From CADEFQ01 sp050185195 (GTDB lineage: Bacteria > Pseudomonadota > Gammaproteobacteria > Steroidobacterales > Steroidobacteraceae): 64,000 nucleotides of DNA. A model generated the notes under the pieces. That model ran no database searches. It was not told the DNA's origin and saw only the letters and a program-made list of their open reading frames with translations. Within the stretch, counting starts at the first letter, position 1, and each line of letters starts with the position of its first letter. This document shows, in pieces, positions 42,967-51,257 of the stretch. Location: contig JBFWZQ010000002.1 in assembly GCA_050185195.1 (NCBI GenBank), positions 62,001 to 126,000 on the forward strand, in the 5' to 3' direction. The translations under genes were made by a program, and so were the position numbers.

Positions 42967-43644
42967 ATGTCCAGACTCGGCAAGCAACTCGGACAGGTAG
43001 TCGCAGCGCTCGATCGAATTGACGCCGCGTATGCACTCATCGGCGGTCTCGCTCTCGCCTCCCACAAAGTCGTCCGGGCCACGATGGATATCGACCTGCT
43101 GACGGAACTGCGCTCGGCGGATGAAGTACACGACGTCCTGCTTGCGCTCGACTACCGGTGTGCGCACCGGAGTACGGATGCCGCGACCTATCTGCGCGAC
43201 GACGAGCGAATCGACTTGTTGTATGCGAGCCGCCCCATTGCCCGTCGACTACTCGACGGCGCCGCGACGCGCGAGACGAGTTTCGGCGTTTTGCGGGTAG
43301 TGAGCCCGGAAGGCTTGATAGGCTTCAAGTTGCTGGGACTCGTCAATGACCCCAGGCGAACGCAGGACCTGGAAGACATCCGCGCGCTGCTACGCGCAAA
43401 TCGGACTACGCTCGATATAGACGAAATCAGGGAATACTTCCGACTATTCGAACGCGACTCCCCTGAACCATTCACATCCGTGCACACGCACCCATCGTTG
43501 ATGGCCGGCTCCGGAGCGCGCTGCGGATCGACCGAACGCGATCCCTACGAAACCCTGGACGATCTCATGTGTGTCATCGAAGAACTCTGCCCCCGCTGGC
43601 CCCCACGTCCGATCCATGACGAGGGGACTGCGCTGTTGCTGTAA
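42967..43644 (+). CDS. Nucleotidyltransferase-fold protein (MNT/AbiEii-like superfamily)
   Basis: Predicted 225-aa cytosolic protein. The N-terminal half has the nucleotidyltransferase pattern: ALIGGLALASHKVVRATMDI followed by DLL, giving G-G and D-x-D (DIDLL), and a later acidic DERIDLLY. PEGLIGFKLLGLVNDPRRTQ and DLEDIRALL complete the fold. The last 60 residues (from about FTSVHTH) are not recognised. Such proteins can be toxins or orphan nucleotidyltransferases; no antitoxin-like gene is next to it. The start was placed at the ATG that begins MSRLGKQLGQ. Confidence 0.75.
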   Translation: MSRLGKQLGQVVAALDRIDAAYALIGGLALASHKVVRATMDIDLLTELRSADEVHDVLLALDYRCAHRSTDAATYLRDDERIDLLYASRPIARRLLDGAATRETSFGVLRVVSPEGLIGFKLLGLVNDPRRTQDLEDIRALLRANRTTLDIDEIREYFRLFERDSPEPFTSVHTHPSLMAGSGARCGSTERDPYETLDDLMCVIEELCPRWPPRPIHDEGTALLL

Positions 43645-43650
43645 CGGGGC

Positions 43651-44130
43651 TCAGCTGCCGCCCGCGCCCATCTGCGACTGGCAGTAGTTCTCGATGCCGA
43701 TGCGGCCGATGAGGTCGAGCTGGGTCTCGAGGAAATCGATGTGTTCTTCCTCGGACTCGAGGATGTCCTCGAAGAGCTCCCGCGAGACGTAATCGGCCGC
43801 CTTCTCGCAATCGGCGATCGCGGCCTTGAGATCGGCGCGCCCCGCGACCTCGAGCCTGAGGTCGCATTCGAGGCATTCCTTGACGTCTTCGCCGAGCAGC
43901 AGCTTGCCGAGATCCTGCAGGTTCGGCAGTCCTTCGAGGAACAGGATGCGCTTCACCAGTCGGTCCGCATGCTTCATCTCGTCGATCGATTCGTCTTTCT
44001 CGTGCTGCTCGAGCCGGGTGAGTCCCCAGTTGCCGAACATGCGGGCGTGCAGGAAATACTGGTTGATCGCCGTCAGCTCGTTCTTCAGCACGGCATTGAG
44101 ATGCCGGATGATCGTTGCGTCGCCCTTCAT
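43651..44130 (-). CDS. bfr: Bacterioferritin
   Basis: Haem-containing 24-subunit iron store, 159 aa. Ferroxidase ligands are visible in LKNELTAINQYFLHARMF (Glu), DESIDEMKHADR (Glu, His) and ESEEEHIDFLETQ (Glu, His). The Met in DEMKHADR is the haem ligand. I use ATG at 44130; the upstream extension of the frame runs back through bfd and is not coding. It follows bfd after 62 bases and should share its Fur-controlled promoter. Confidence 0.96.
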   Translation of the reverse strand: MKGDATIIRHLNAVLKNELTAINQYFLHARMFGNWGLTRLEQHEKDESIDEMKHADRLVKRILFLEGLPNLQDLGKLLLGEDVKECLECDLRLEVAGRADLKAAIADCEKAADYVSRELFEDILESEEEHIDFLETQLDLIGRIGIENYCQSQMGAGGS

Positions 44131-44192
44131 TGTCTTGCCCCTGTCGTCGAGTCCGAACGGGGTATGGTCGGCGAACGACCGGCGACGTGCAA

Positions 44193-44381
44193 TCAGCCTG
44201 GCTGCAGTCGCGCGCGATGGCCCAGCTGCTCGTCGACCACCTCGCGCGCCGTGTCTTCGCAATGGCCGCAGCAATTGGCAACCGGCAACTTGCACTGCAC
44301 TTCAGCCAGGGAAGCGGCCCCGAGGTCCACGGCGGCGCGGATCTGGCGATCGGAGATGGCGTTGCAGACGCAGACGAACAT
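44193..44381 (-). CDS. bfd: Bacterioferritin-associated ferredoxin
   Basis: Small [2Fe-2S] protein, 62 aa, that reduces bacterioferritin to release iron. MFVCVCNAISDRQIR gives the first C-x-C pair and ANCCGHCEDTA the second C-x-x-C pair, the Bfd cluster pattern. It is directly upstream of bfr on the same strand with a Fur box in front. Confidence 0.94.
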   Translation of the reverse strand: MFVCVCNAISDRQIRAAVDLGAASLAEVQCKLPVANCCGHCEDTAREVVDEQLGHRARLQPG

Positions 44382-44413
44382 GATGGAGGGTCCTCTGGAG
44401 AACCATCCTAATT

Positions 44414-44432
44414 GCGAATGAGAATGATTGTC
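44414..44432 (-). promoter_or_regulatory. Fur box upstream of bfd-bfr
   Basis: GCGAATGAGAATGATTGTC (plus-strand reading) matches the 19-base Fur consensus GATAATGATAATCATTATC at 14 positions. It lies 33 bases upstream of the bfd start in a 56-base gap, where an iron-bound Fur would repress bfd and bfr. Confidence 0.8.
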
Positions 44433-44437
44433 AATAA

Positions 44438-45136
44438 CTATGATGGGGCTGAGATCGAGAGGACGAGCGGGTCGAGCCCCTCGATCTGCGCCACGACCCG
44501 ATCGCCGGGGCGCAAGGGTCCGACTCCGGAGGGTGTCCCGGTATAGATGAGGTCGCCCGCTTCGAGCCGGTAGAGGCACGACAGCCGCGCCACGATCTCG
44601 TCGCAACGCCAGATCATGTCGGCCAGGTCTCCTTCCTGGCGGACCTCATCGTTGACGCTGAGGGCAATGCGCCCCGCGCACGGCAGCGGTTCTCCCTCGG
44701 CCAGCGCGCGAATGGCGCCGATCGGCGCGGAGGCATCGAATGCCTTGCCCGTTTCCCACGGCTTGCCCGCCTGCTTCGCGGCTTCCTGCAGGTCGCGCCG
44801 CGTGAGATCGATGCCGACCGCCACGCCGAACACATGGCGGCGCGCGTCGGCGACGGTGATCGCGGCGCCTTCCTGCCCGATCGCGAGCACGAGTTCGACC
44901 TCGTGGTGCAGCTTCTGCGTCGCGGACGGATAGTCGATCGCACTGCCGCTCAGGACGATGGCGTCGGTCGGCTTCTGGAAAAAGAACGGCGGCTCGCGCG
45001 CGTCCGCGCCCATTTCGCGGGCATGCGCCGCATAGTTGCGACCCACGCAGTGGATGCGGCGCACGGGGAACACGGCGTCACGCCGCGCCACCGGCACGAC
45101 GGTGCGTGGCGCGGCGGGGAATACGGATTCCGGCAT
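44438..45136 (-). CDS. Fumarylacetoacetate hydrolase family protein
   Basis: Predicted 232-aa FAH-superfamily hydrolase or decarboxylase. VGRNYAAHAREMGA and KPTDAIVLSG lead to metal-binding Glu residues in LHHEVELVLAIG and the Asp in GVAVGIDLTRRDLQ, with the C-terminal YTGTPSGVGPLRPGD. Length and motif wording are nearest fumarylpyruvate hydrolases, but other acylpyruvate substrates are possible. It is not obviously linked to bfd downstream. Confidence 0.88.
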   Translation of the reverse strand: MPESVFPAAPRTVVPVARRDAVFPVRRIHCVGRNYAAHAREMGADAREPPFFFQKPTDAIVLSGSAIDYPSATQKLHHEVELVLAIGQEGAAITVADARRHVFGVAVGIDLTRRDLQEAAKQAGKPWETGKAFDASAPIGAIRALAEGEPLPCAGRIALSVNDEVRQEGDLADMIWRCDEIVARLSCLYRLEAGDLIYTGTPSGVGPLRPGDRVVAQIEGLDPLVLSISAPS

Positions 45137-45182
45137 CGTCCGATTCTATATCATGGTCCCCTCCCCGCTCCGGACGGCCGCC

Positions 45183-45404
45183 ATGCGCATCGCCAAGCCC
45201 CTGCTCCTCGTCACGACGCCCATCGGCCTTGCGATCGGGCTCTATGAGGGCTGGCGGCTGGCGGGCGGCCTCGTCGTGATCATGTTCGCGATGATCGCGC
45301 TCGTCGGGGCCGCGATGCTGGGCGTCGTGCTGACGGTTCGACGGGAGAAACGCGAAGAGGCGGCCCGCGCCGCAGCCACGGACGCGAAGCCGGACGACCC
45401 GTGA
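45183..45404 (+). CDS. Small two-helix membrane protein
   Basis: Predicted 73-aa protein with two hydrophobic segments (LLLVTTPIGLAIGLYEGWRL and VIMFAMIALVGAAMLGVVLT) and a basic/acidic C-terminal tail. I do not recognise the family. An in-frame ATG at 45153 would add ten residues. Its stop overlaps the GTG start of the next gene (GTGA), so the two are coupled. Confidence 0.6.
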   Translation: MRIAKPLLLVTTPIGLAIGLYEGWRLAGGLVVIMFAMIALVGAAMLGVVLTVRREKREEAARAAATDAKPDDP

Positions 45405-46021
45405 TCCTCCTGGTCCTCGATCTCGTCGGCACCTTCGTGTTCGCGCTGGCGGGCGCGACGGCGGGCGTGCGTCGCCGGCTCGATATCTTCGGGGTGCTCG
45501 TGCTGTCGCTCGTGACGGCGACGGCGGGTGGCATCCTGCGCGACCTGCTGATCGGTGCCGTGCCGCCCGCGGCGCTCGGCGACTGGCGCTACTTCGCCGC
45601 GGCGATGCTGGCGGGCCTCGTCACTTTCCTCTGGTATCCGACCATCGAGCGCCTGCGCACGCCGGTACGCATGTTCGACGCCGCGGGACTTGCGCTCTTT
45701 GCGGTCGCCGGCGCGGAGAAGTCGCTCGCGTTCGGCCTGCACCCGCTGATGGCGGCGCTGCTCGGCATGCTGACCGGCATCGGCGGCGGCATGCTGCGCG
45801 ACATCCTGCTGGCCGAAGTGCCCGCCGTATTGCGCTCGGACCTCTATGCCGTGGCGGCACTCCTCGGCGCCGGTGTCGTCGTCGGGGGTGCGGCGTGGGG
45901 CTGGCCGCATGCCGCCAGCGCGCTGGCCGGCGCCGTCCTCTGTTTCACGCTGCGCATGCTCGCGGTGCGCTTCGACTGGCACCTGCCGCGCGCCTGGACG
46001 CGTGAACGGCGCCTGCCCTAG
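45401..46021 (+). CDS. Trimeric intracellular cation channel (UPF0126/YicG) family protein
   Basis: Predicted 206-aa membrane protein with seven helices and two related halves marked by TAGGILRDLLIGAVPP and IGGGMLRDILLAEVPAVL. Bacterial members are homologues of TRIC potassium channels; cellular role is unproven (glycine transport is proposed for some). The GTG start overlaps the small upstream gene. The 3' end overlaps the convergent GGDEF/EAL gene by four bases. Confidence 0.9.
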   Translation: MILLVLDLVGTFVFALAGATAGVRRRLDIFGVLVLSLVTATAGGILRDLLIGAVPPAALGDWRYFAAAMLAGLVTFLWYPTIERLRTPVRMFDAAGLALFAVAGAEKSLAFGLHPLMAALLGMLTGIGGGMLRDILLAEVPAVLRSDLYAVAALLGAGVVVGGAAWGWPHAASALAGAVLCFTLRMLAVRFDWHLPRAWTRERRLP

Positions 46022-49000
46022 GGCGCGAGTGCCGCGGCGATTTCCGCAATCGGCTGCGGCTTGGCAAGGAAGAACCCCTGCGCGAAATTGATGCCGATCT
46101 TCTCGAGTTCGGCGAGCACCGCGGCGGTCTCGACGCGCTCGGCCACCGTCGCGATGCCGAGCGTGCGCCCGACCTGGCTGATCGCCTCCACCATGCTGCG
46201 ATCGACCGCGTCCTGCGCCACGTTCGCGATGAATTCGCCGTCGATCTTCAGGAAGTCGACCGGCAGGGTCTTCAGGTAGCGGAACGATGACAGGCCGCTG
46301 CCGAAGTCATCGAGCGAGAAGCGGCAGCCGCGCCCGCGCAGTTCCTGCATGAAATAGGTGGCGTTCTGCAGGTTGGCCACGGCCGCGGTCTCGGTGATCT
46401 CGAAACACAGCCCGCGCGCGATGTCGTCGTCATCGATGCGGCCGAGCACGTACTCGAGGAAACCCTGGTCGTTGAGCGAATTGCCCGACAGGTTGACCGC
46501 GAAGAGCGGCGTCGCGTGGCGATGCTCGCGCAGCAGCTCGATCGTCCGCTGCACGACCCAGCGATCGATCGTGCTCATGACGTTGTAGCGCTCGGCCGCA
46601 GGGATGAACTGGCTCGGCGGCACGATCTCGCCCGAATCGTCGCGCAGCCGCACGGTGAGCTCCGAGAAGGGTTGCGAGACGCGCGAGGTGCCGATCGGGC
46701 GTATCGGCTGGAAGCACAGCTCGAGCCGGCCTTCGTCGACGGCCCGGGTCACCTGCGCCACCCAGTGCATCTCGCGGTGGCGCGTGGCGCTGCCGCCGCC
46801 GTCGTAGAGGTGGATGCGGTTGCGCCCCTGGTCCTTGGCCGAATAGCAGGCGATGTCGGCCGCCGAGAGGACATTGGCCGCGCTCTCGGTCTCGGCCCCG
46901 ATCTCCACGACGCCGATGCTCGCGCCGACGGAATGGCTCGACGAGCCCCACACGAATCGATAGTCGCGCACCGCCTGGCGCACGCCCTCGGCGATGACGC
47001 CGGCCTGCTCGAGCGAACAGCCTTCGAGCAACACGCCGAACTCGTCGCCGCCGAGCCGCGCGATCGTGTCCGAGGCGCGCACCCGCGTTTGCAGCAGGCC
47101 CGTGATGTCGCGGATCAGCCGGTCGCCGGCCGGGTGGCCGCAGGTGTCGTTGACCAGCTTGAACTGGTCGAGGTCGACGTACAGCAGCGCATAACGCGCC
47201 CCGTCGCGGCGCGCGGACTGCACGGCCTCATGGAGCCGGTTGTCGAATTCGCGGCGATTGATCAGCCCGGTGAGCGCGTCATGGCTCGCCTGGTAAGCGA
47301 GCGCGCGCTTCAGGCGCCGCTCCTTCGTGACGTCGTGGAACACGATCACGGCGCCGATGATCTTGCCGACACGATCGCGGATCGGCGAGGCCGAGTCCTG
47401 GATCGCGATCGCCTGGCCGTTGCGGCTCGTCAGCACGCTCTGCTCGCCCGGGCCCACCTGCTCGCCCGTGCGCAGCGCGACGAGCAGCGGGTTCTCCACC
47501 GGCGCGCGCGTCGCTTCATGCACGATCGACAGCACGTCGCCGATGGGCCGCCCGCGCGCCTCGTCCGCGGACCAGCCGGTGAGCAGGCCCGCCACGGGGT
47601 TCAGGTAGTCGATGTTGCCGCCGGCATCGGTCGAAATCACCGCGTCGCCGATCGACTGCAGCGTGACCTGCGCGCGCTCCTTTTCCGCGAACACGGCCTG
47701 TTCGGCTTGCTTGCGCTCGGTGATGTCGGCGACCGTGCCTTCATAACCGATGACGTGGCCCGCGTCGTCGCGCATCGCGTGCGCGCTCTCGAGCACCACG
47801 ATCTGCTGGCCGTCGCGCCGGCGCAGGCGGAACTCCGCGTTGCGGATCTTGCCTTCGCTCTCGAGACGGCGCGTGAAGTCGGCGCGATCGGCCGGGAACC
47901 AGTAGCACATCGACACGCTCGGCAGCGCGTAGAGCTCCTCGGCCGACGCATAACCGAGCATGCGCACGAATGCCGGGTTCACCGACATCAGGCGCCCGTC
48001 GCGCGAACTCTGGTACACGCCCTCCATTGCGTTCTCGAACAACTGGCGGAACTTCGCCTCGCTCGATCGCAACGCGGCGTCGGCCGCGCGCCGCTCGATC
48101 GCGATGCCGGCAAGCTGCGCCGCATCGGCCAGCAACTGCAGTTCACCGTGGGCCGGCAGGCCCGCCTCGCGACGGTAGACGCCGAGCGCGCCCAGCACCT
48201 TGCCGGAACCGGCCTTGATCGGCATCGACGAAGTCGCGCGGATGCCGCACTCGAGCGCCACGTCGCGGCGCGACTGCCAGAAAGGGTCGCTCTCGAGATC
48301 CGCGACCAGCACCTGCCGACCGAGGTAGACGGCCGCGGCGCAGGAGCCGTTGCGGATGTCGATGGTCGAGCCGTCGAGCACCACGCGCAGCCGCTCCGGC
48401 AGGCGCGGCGCGACCAGGTAGTCGAAAGTGCGGCCGTCGGGCGCGAGCACGCTGACGATACAGGTCTGGTTCACGCACACCGACTCGACCATGTCGACGA
48501 TCGATTCGAGCGCGGACGCGATCGGCGCGCTGGCCGCGATGCGCTCGAGCACCGCGCGCTCGCCGGCCGCGATGCGCTCGGCGCGCTTGCGCTCGGTGAT
48601 GTCGGTGATGCTGCCGCGGATGACGCGGCGCTGCGAGTCCGGCAGGCGCACGAGCCGCACCTCGCAGGGAATGTCGTTGCCGAGTGCGTCGCGGTGGGTC
48701 CATTCGAAGATCTGCGGCACGCCCTCGATCGCGCGGTCCACGTTGCCGCGCGTCGGCCCCATCGACGGCAAGCCGTCGGCCTGCGCGGGCGGCGAAAGCT
48801 GCTCCGGGCCCGCGGCGAGCAATTGCTCGCGGGTCATCTTGAAGAAGTGCTCGGCGTTCTGGTTTACGTCGATGAAGCGCATCGTGTCGGCATCGAACAC
48901 CACGATGACTTCGGGGGCATGGTCGACGAGCGTGCGGTAGCGGCCCTCGCTCTCGCGCAGCGCGCGCTCCGATTCGCGCCGCTCGGTCGCATCCCGCACG

Positions 49001-49644
49001 CAGACGACGAACAGCTCGCGCCGGTTGATGCGCGCGCGGCTCACCGCCATGTCGACGGGGATCGTGCTGCCGTCCTTGTGCCGCGCCGCCGCCTCGCTCG
49101 CAGCCAGGTCGATATGCGTGTCCTCGCTGCTCGCCGCGAGCCGGCGCAGGCCGACGACGACGCTGGCGTGCTGTTCGGCGAGGGCGGGGATCAACAGGTC
49201 GATGCGCCGGCCGATGACTTCGGTCTGCGAGTAGCCGAACACCCGCTCGCCGGTGGGGTTGAAGGACTCGATCGCCCCGTCGCTGTCGACGGTGATGACG
49301 ACGTCCTTGATGTTGTCGAGGATCAGCTGCAGGTGGCCGCTCGACTGTTCGGTGATCTCGCGCGTCAGCGACCGCGCCTCATCGGACATCAGCTGCATCG
49401 AGCGCACGATCCCGCGGCGCTCTTCATCCACCTGTTCGTAATATTCGCTGACCGCCGCGAGCAACGCGCGCAGGTCGATCTCGCGCTCGTCCCCGCGGCG
49501 CAGCTGCTCGACCTGCTGGCGCAGCTGCGGGTGCATGTCGCGCAGGAACGCATCGACGGCCGGTCCGGGCACGGACCCCGTACGCACGACCGTAGTGGTC
49601 GCATCCAGTTCCTTTGTTCGACGCACGGGGACCGAATTTGACAT
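46018..49644 (-). CDS. Multi-PAS/GAF GGDEF-EAL signalling protein
   Basis: Predicted 1208-aa soluble c-di-GMP enzyme. Several sensory modules occupy residues about 100-770: PAS (IESFNPTGERVFGYS), PAS (RFIDVNQNAEHFFKMT), GAF (about 350-510) and two more PAS (VNPAFVRMLGYASAEE; IDYLNPVAGLLTGWSA). The GGDEF domain near residue 865 is intact (LARLGGDEFGVLLEG). The EAL domain keeps FSELTVRL in place of EAL, AVNLSGNSL, CFEITET, LDDFGSGLSS, LKIDGEF and AERVET, so both activities are possible. No membrane segment. An inverted repeat overlaps its start codon. Confidence 0.93.
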   Translation of the reverse strand: MSNSVPVRRTKELDATTTVVRTGSVPGPAVDAFLRDMHPQLRQQVEQLRRGDEREIDLRALLAAVSEYYEQVDEERRGIVRSMQLMSDEARSLTREITEQSSGHLQLILDNIKDVVITVDSDGAIESFNPTGERVFGYSQTEVIGRRIDLLIPALAEQHASVVVGLRRLAASSEDTHIDLAASEAAARHKDGSTIPVDMAVSRARINRRELFVVCVRDATERRESERALRESEGRYRTLVDHAPEVIVVFDADTMRFIDVNQNAEHFFKMTREQLLAAGPEQLSPPAQADGLPSMGPTRGNVDRAIEGVPQIFEWTHRDALGNDIPCEVRLVRLPDSQRRVIRGSITDITERKRAERIAAGERAVLERIAASAPIASALESIVDMVESVCVNQTCIVSVLAPDGRTFDYLVAPRLPERLRVVLDGSTIDIRNGSCAAAVYLGRQVLVADLESDPFWQSRRDVALECGIRATSSMPIKAGSGKVLGALGVYRREAGLPAHGELQLLADAAQLAGIAIERRAADAALRSSEAKFRQLFENAMEGVYQSSRDGRLMSVNPAFVRMLGYASAEELYALPSVSMCYWFPADRADFTRRLESEGKIRNAEFRLRRRDGQQIVVLESAHAMRDDAGHVIGYEGTVADITERKQAEQAVFAEKERAQVTLQSIGDAVISTDAGGNIDYLNPVAGLLTGWSADEARGRPIGDVLSIVHEATRAPVENPLLVALRTGEQVGPGEQSVLTSRNGQAIAIQDSASPIRDRVGKIIGAVIVFHDVTKERRLKRALAYQASHDALTGLINRREFDNRLHEAVQSARRDGARYALLYVDLDQFKLVNDTCGHPAGDRLIRDITGLLQTRVRASDTIARLGGDEFGVLLEGCSLEQAGVIAEGVRQAVRDYRFVWGSSSHSVGASIGVVEIGAETESAANVLSAADIACYSAKDQGRNRIHLYDGGGSATRHREMHWVAQVTRAVDEGRLELCFQPIRPIGTSRVSQPFSELTVRLRDDSGEIVPPSQFIPAAERYNVMSTIDRWVVQRTIELLREHRHATPLFAVNLSGNSLNDQGFLEYVLGRIDDDDIARGLCFEITETAAVANLQNATYFMQELRGRGCRFSLDDFGSGLSSFRYLKTLPVDFLKIDGEFIANVAQDAVDRSMVEAISQVGRTLGIATVAERVETAAVLAELEKIGINFAQGFFLAKPQPIAEIAAALAP

Positions 49645-49652
49645 AATGTCAA
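49638..49652. promoter_or_regulatory. Inverted repeat over the start codon of the GGDEF-EAL gene
   Basis: TTGACAT-A-ATGTCAA, 7-base arms around one base, includes the ATG of the gene at 49644. No ribosome site is seen upstream, so it could be a translational or operator element. Confidence 0.4.
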
Positions 49653-49729
49653 TTGCCTTCCATACGAAAAATCATAGGGGGATGGCGCGGGCAGGCCCGT
49701 GAACTGCCTCGCGATTTCACATTAATGGG

Positions 49730-50236
49730 CTACGGGGCGAGTTGGCCCGGCGTCACGCCCTGCCCCACGATGATCGGAATCGCGAAGGTGCGGGTCAGGG
49801 ATGTCCGGTCGGTGTCGATGAGGGCGACGGCCGACAAGGAGAATATGCCGTCGCGCTCCGGCACGACCGTCACGCGATGCACGATGGGGACCCCCGGTTC
49901 AGACCCCCTTGGGATCGTCACTTCCTGGCCCGCGGTGATCGCGATGCCATCGATGTTCTGCACGATCACGCGGATGGTCGCCGCCGCATCCGAGGGAACG
50001 AGGGCGATGTCGATGTCGAGCGGCCGGCCGGGCTCGGGGCGCGACGCGAGCGCGAACTTCAGGTCGACGGCGGAACCACCCTTGCTGCCCGATACGGCGG
50101 AAACCATGTCGGGCGACAGCGGCGCCTTGCGCGGCGCACTCGCGGCGGGCGCGGACGTCGTCGCCGGTTCAGGGGAACGATTGCAGGCGCCGAGGCAGGC
50201 CAGCACCAGCACCCATCCCAGATGTCTGTAGGACAT
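49730..50236 (-). CDS. Predicted lipoprotein
   Basis: Predicted 168-aa protein with a lipoprotein signal: MSYRHLGWVLVLACLGAC, where the lipobox is LGAC. A Pro/Ala-rich linker is followed by a globular, probably beta-rich domain (DIDIALVPSDAAATIRVIVQ) that resembles no family I can name. The ATG at 50236 gives a clean signal peptide. It is 34 bases from srkA on the same strand, possibly one transcript. Confidence 0.7.
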   Translation of the reverse strand: MSYRHLGWVLVLACLGACNRSPEPATTSAPAASAPRKAPLSPDMVSAVSGSKGGSAVDLKFALASRPEPGRPLDIDIALVPSDAAATIRVIVQNIDGIAITAGQEVTIPRGSEPGVPIVHRVTVVPERDGIFSLSAVALIDTDRTSLTRTFAIPIIVGQGVTPGQLAP

Positions 50237-50270
50237 TCGCAAGCCGCCCCCAGGAATTGCGCGCACGTTA

Positions 50271-51257
50271 TCACACGGCCAGCAGCGGCGGCTCGTCGAT
50301 CGCCGCGCGCTGCTCGAGCAGGTCGAGCAGGTGCCGTTCCCAGTAGCGGCGCTCGCCGAACCACGGAAAGGCGCGGGGAAATGCCGGGTCGTCCCAGCGC
50401 TGCGCCAGCCATGCCGTGTGGTGGATCATGCGCAGGGCACGCAGCGGTTCGACGAGACGCAGTTCGCGATAATCGAAGCGGGCGAAATCCGCGTAGCCGC
50501 CCGCCAGCGCCTCCCAGGCACGGCGCGCGTCGTCCCCGCCGGGCAACAGCATCCACAGGTCCTGCACGGCCGGCCCCGTCATGCAGTCATCGAGGTCGAC
50601 GAACACCGGTCCCTGCTCGCCCCACAGCAGATTGCCGAGGTGGCAATCACCGTGCAGGCGCAAGGTCGCGATGCCCTGCACGGCGTCCCATTCGCGCTCA
50701 ACGGCGTCGATCAGGGCCTCCGAAACTTCCGCATAACGATCCACGAGTTCGGGTGGAATGAAGCCGCTTTCGAGCACGAGCGCACGGGCGGCGTGGCCGA
50801 GCCGCTGCGGCGTGAGGCGCACGCGAGTGGCAAACCGGCGCATCGCGCCCACGGCGTGCAGTCGCCCGAGCGTGCGGCCGAGCAACGCGAAGTCCGCCGC
50901 CGAATCGAACTCCACGCCGCGCCCGCCGAGCCACGGGAACAGCGCGAAACGGAACTCGCCGTGTTCGAGCAGCGTCTGCCCGTCGAAAGCGATCGGGACG
51001 GCCACCGCGAGGTCCCGCCCGGCCAGTTCACGCGCAAACGCGTGCTCTTCGAGAATCTGCTCGTCGGACCAGCGCCCGGCCCGGTAGAATTTTGCGACCA
51101 GCGGCGCGCCCTGCGCGACGCCGATCCGGTATACGCGGTTCTCGTAACTGTTCAGGGCGAAGAGTCGCCCGTCGACCTCGACGCCCCGCCCGCTCACGGC
51201 GTCGAGCACGAGGTCCGGCGTCAGGTTCGCAAAGGGAGTCGAGGTAGCATGGGACAT
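50271..51257 (-). CDS. srkA: Stress response kinase A (YihE/RdoA)
   Basis: Choline-kinase-fold Ser/Thr protein kinase, 328 aa, that counters stress-induced death in enterobacteria. LNSYENRVYRIGV is the SrkA-specific N-terminal loop; LVAKFYRAGRWSDEQILEEH holds the ATP-binding Lys; the catalytic loop is LRLHGDCHLGNLLW and the metal site is VFVDLDDCMTGPA. The 5' end overlaps galE by nine bases on the opposite strand. Confidence 0.93.
   Translation of the reverse strand: MSHATSTPFANLTPDLVLDAVSGRGVEVDGRLFALNSYENRVYRIGVAQGAPLVAKFYRAGRWSDEQILEEHAFARELAGRDLAVAVPIAFDGQTLLEHGEFRFALFPWLGGRGVEFDSAADFALLGRTLGRLHAVGAMRRFATRVRLTPQRLGHAARALVLESGFIPPELVDRYAEVSEALIDAVEREWDAVQGIATLRLHGDCHLGNLLWGEQGPVFVDLDDCMTGPAVQDLWMLLPGGDDARRAWEALAGGYADFARFDYRELRLVEPLRALRMIHHTAWLAQRWDDPAFPRAFPWFGERRYWERHLLDLLEQRAAIDEPPLLAV

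Noticed and set aside
46516..49641. A 1041-codon open frame antisense to the GGDEF/EAL gene
   Set aside because: Its product is Arg/His/Asp-rich with no domain pattern; it is the usual mirror of a high-GC gene whose third codon positions are G or C.
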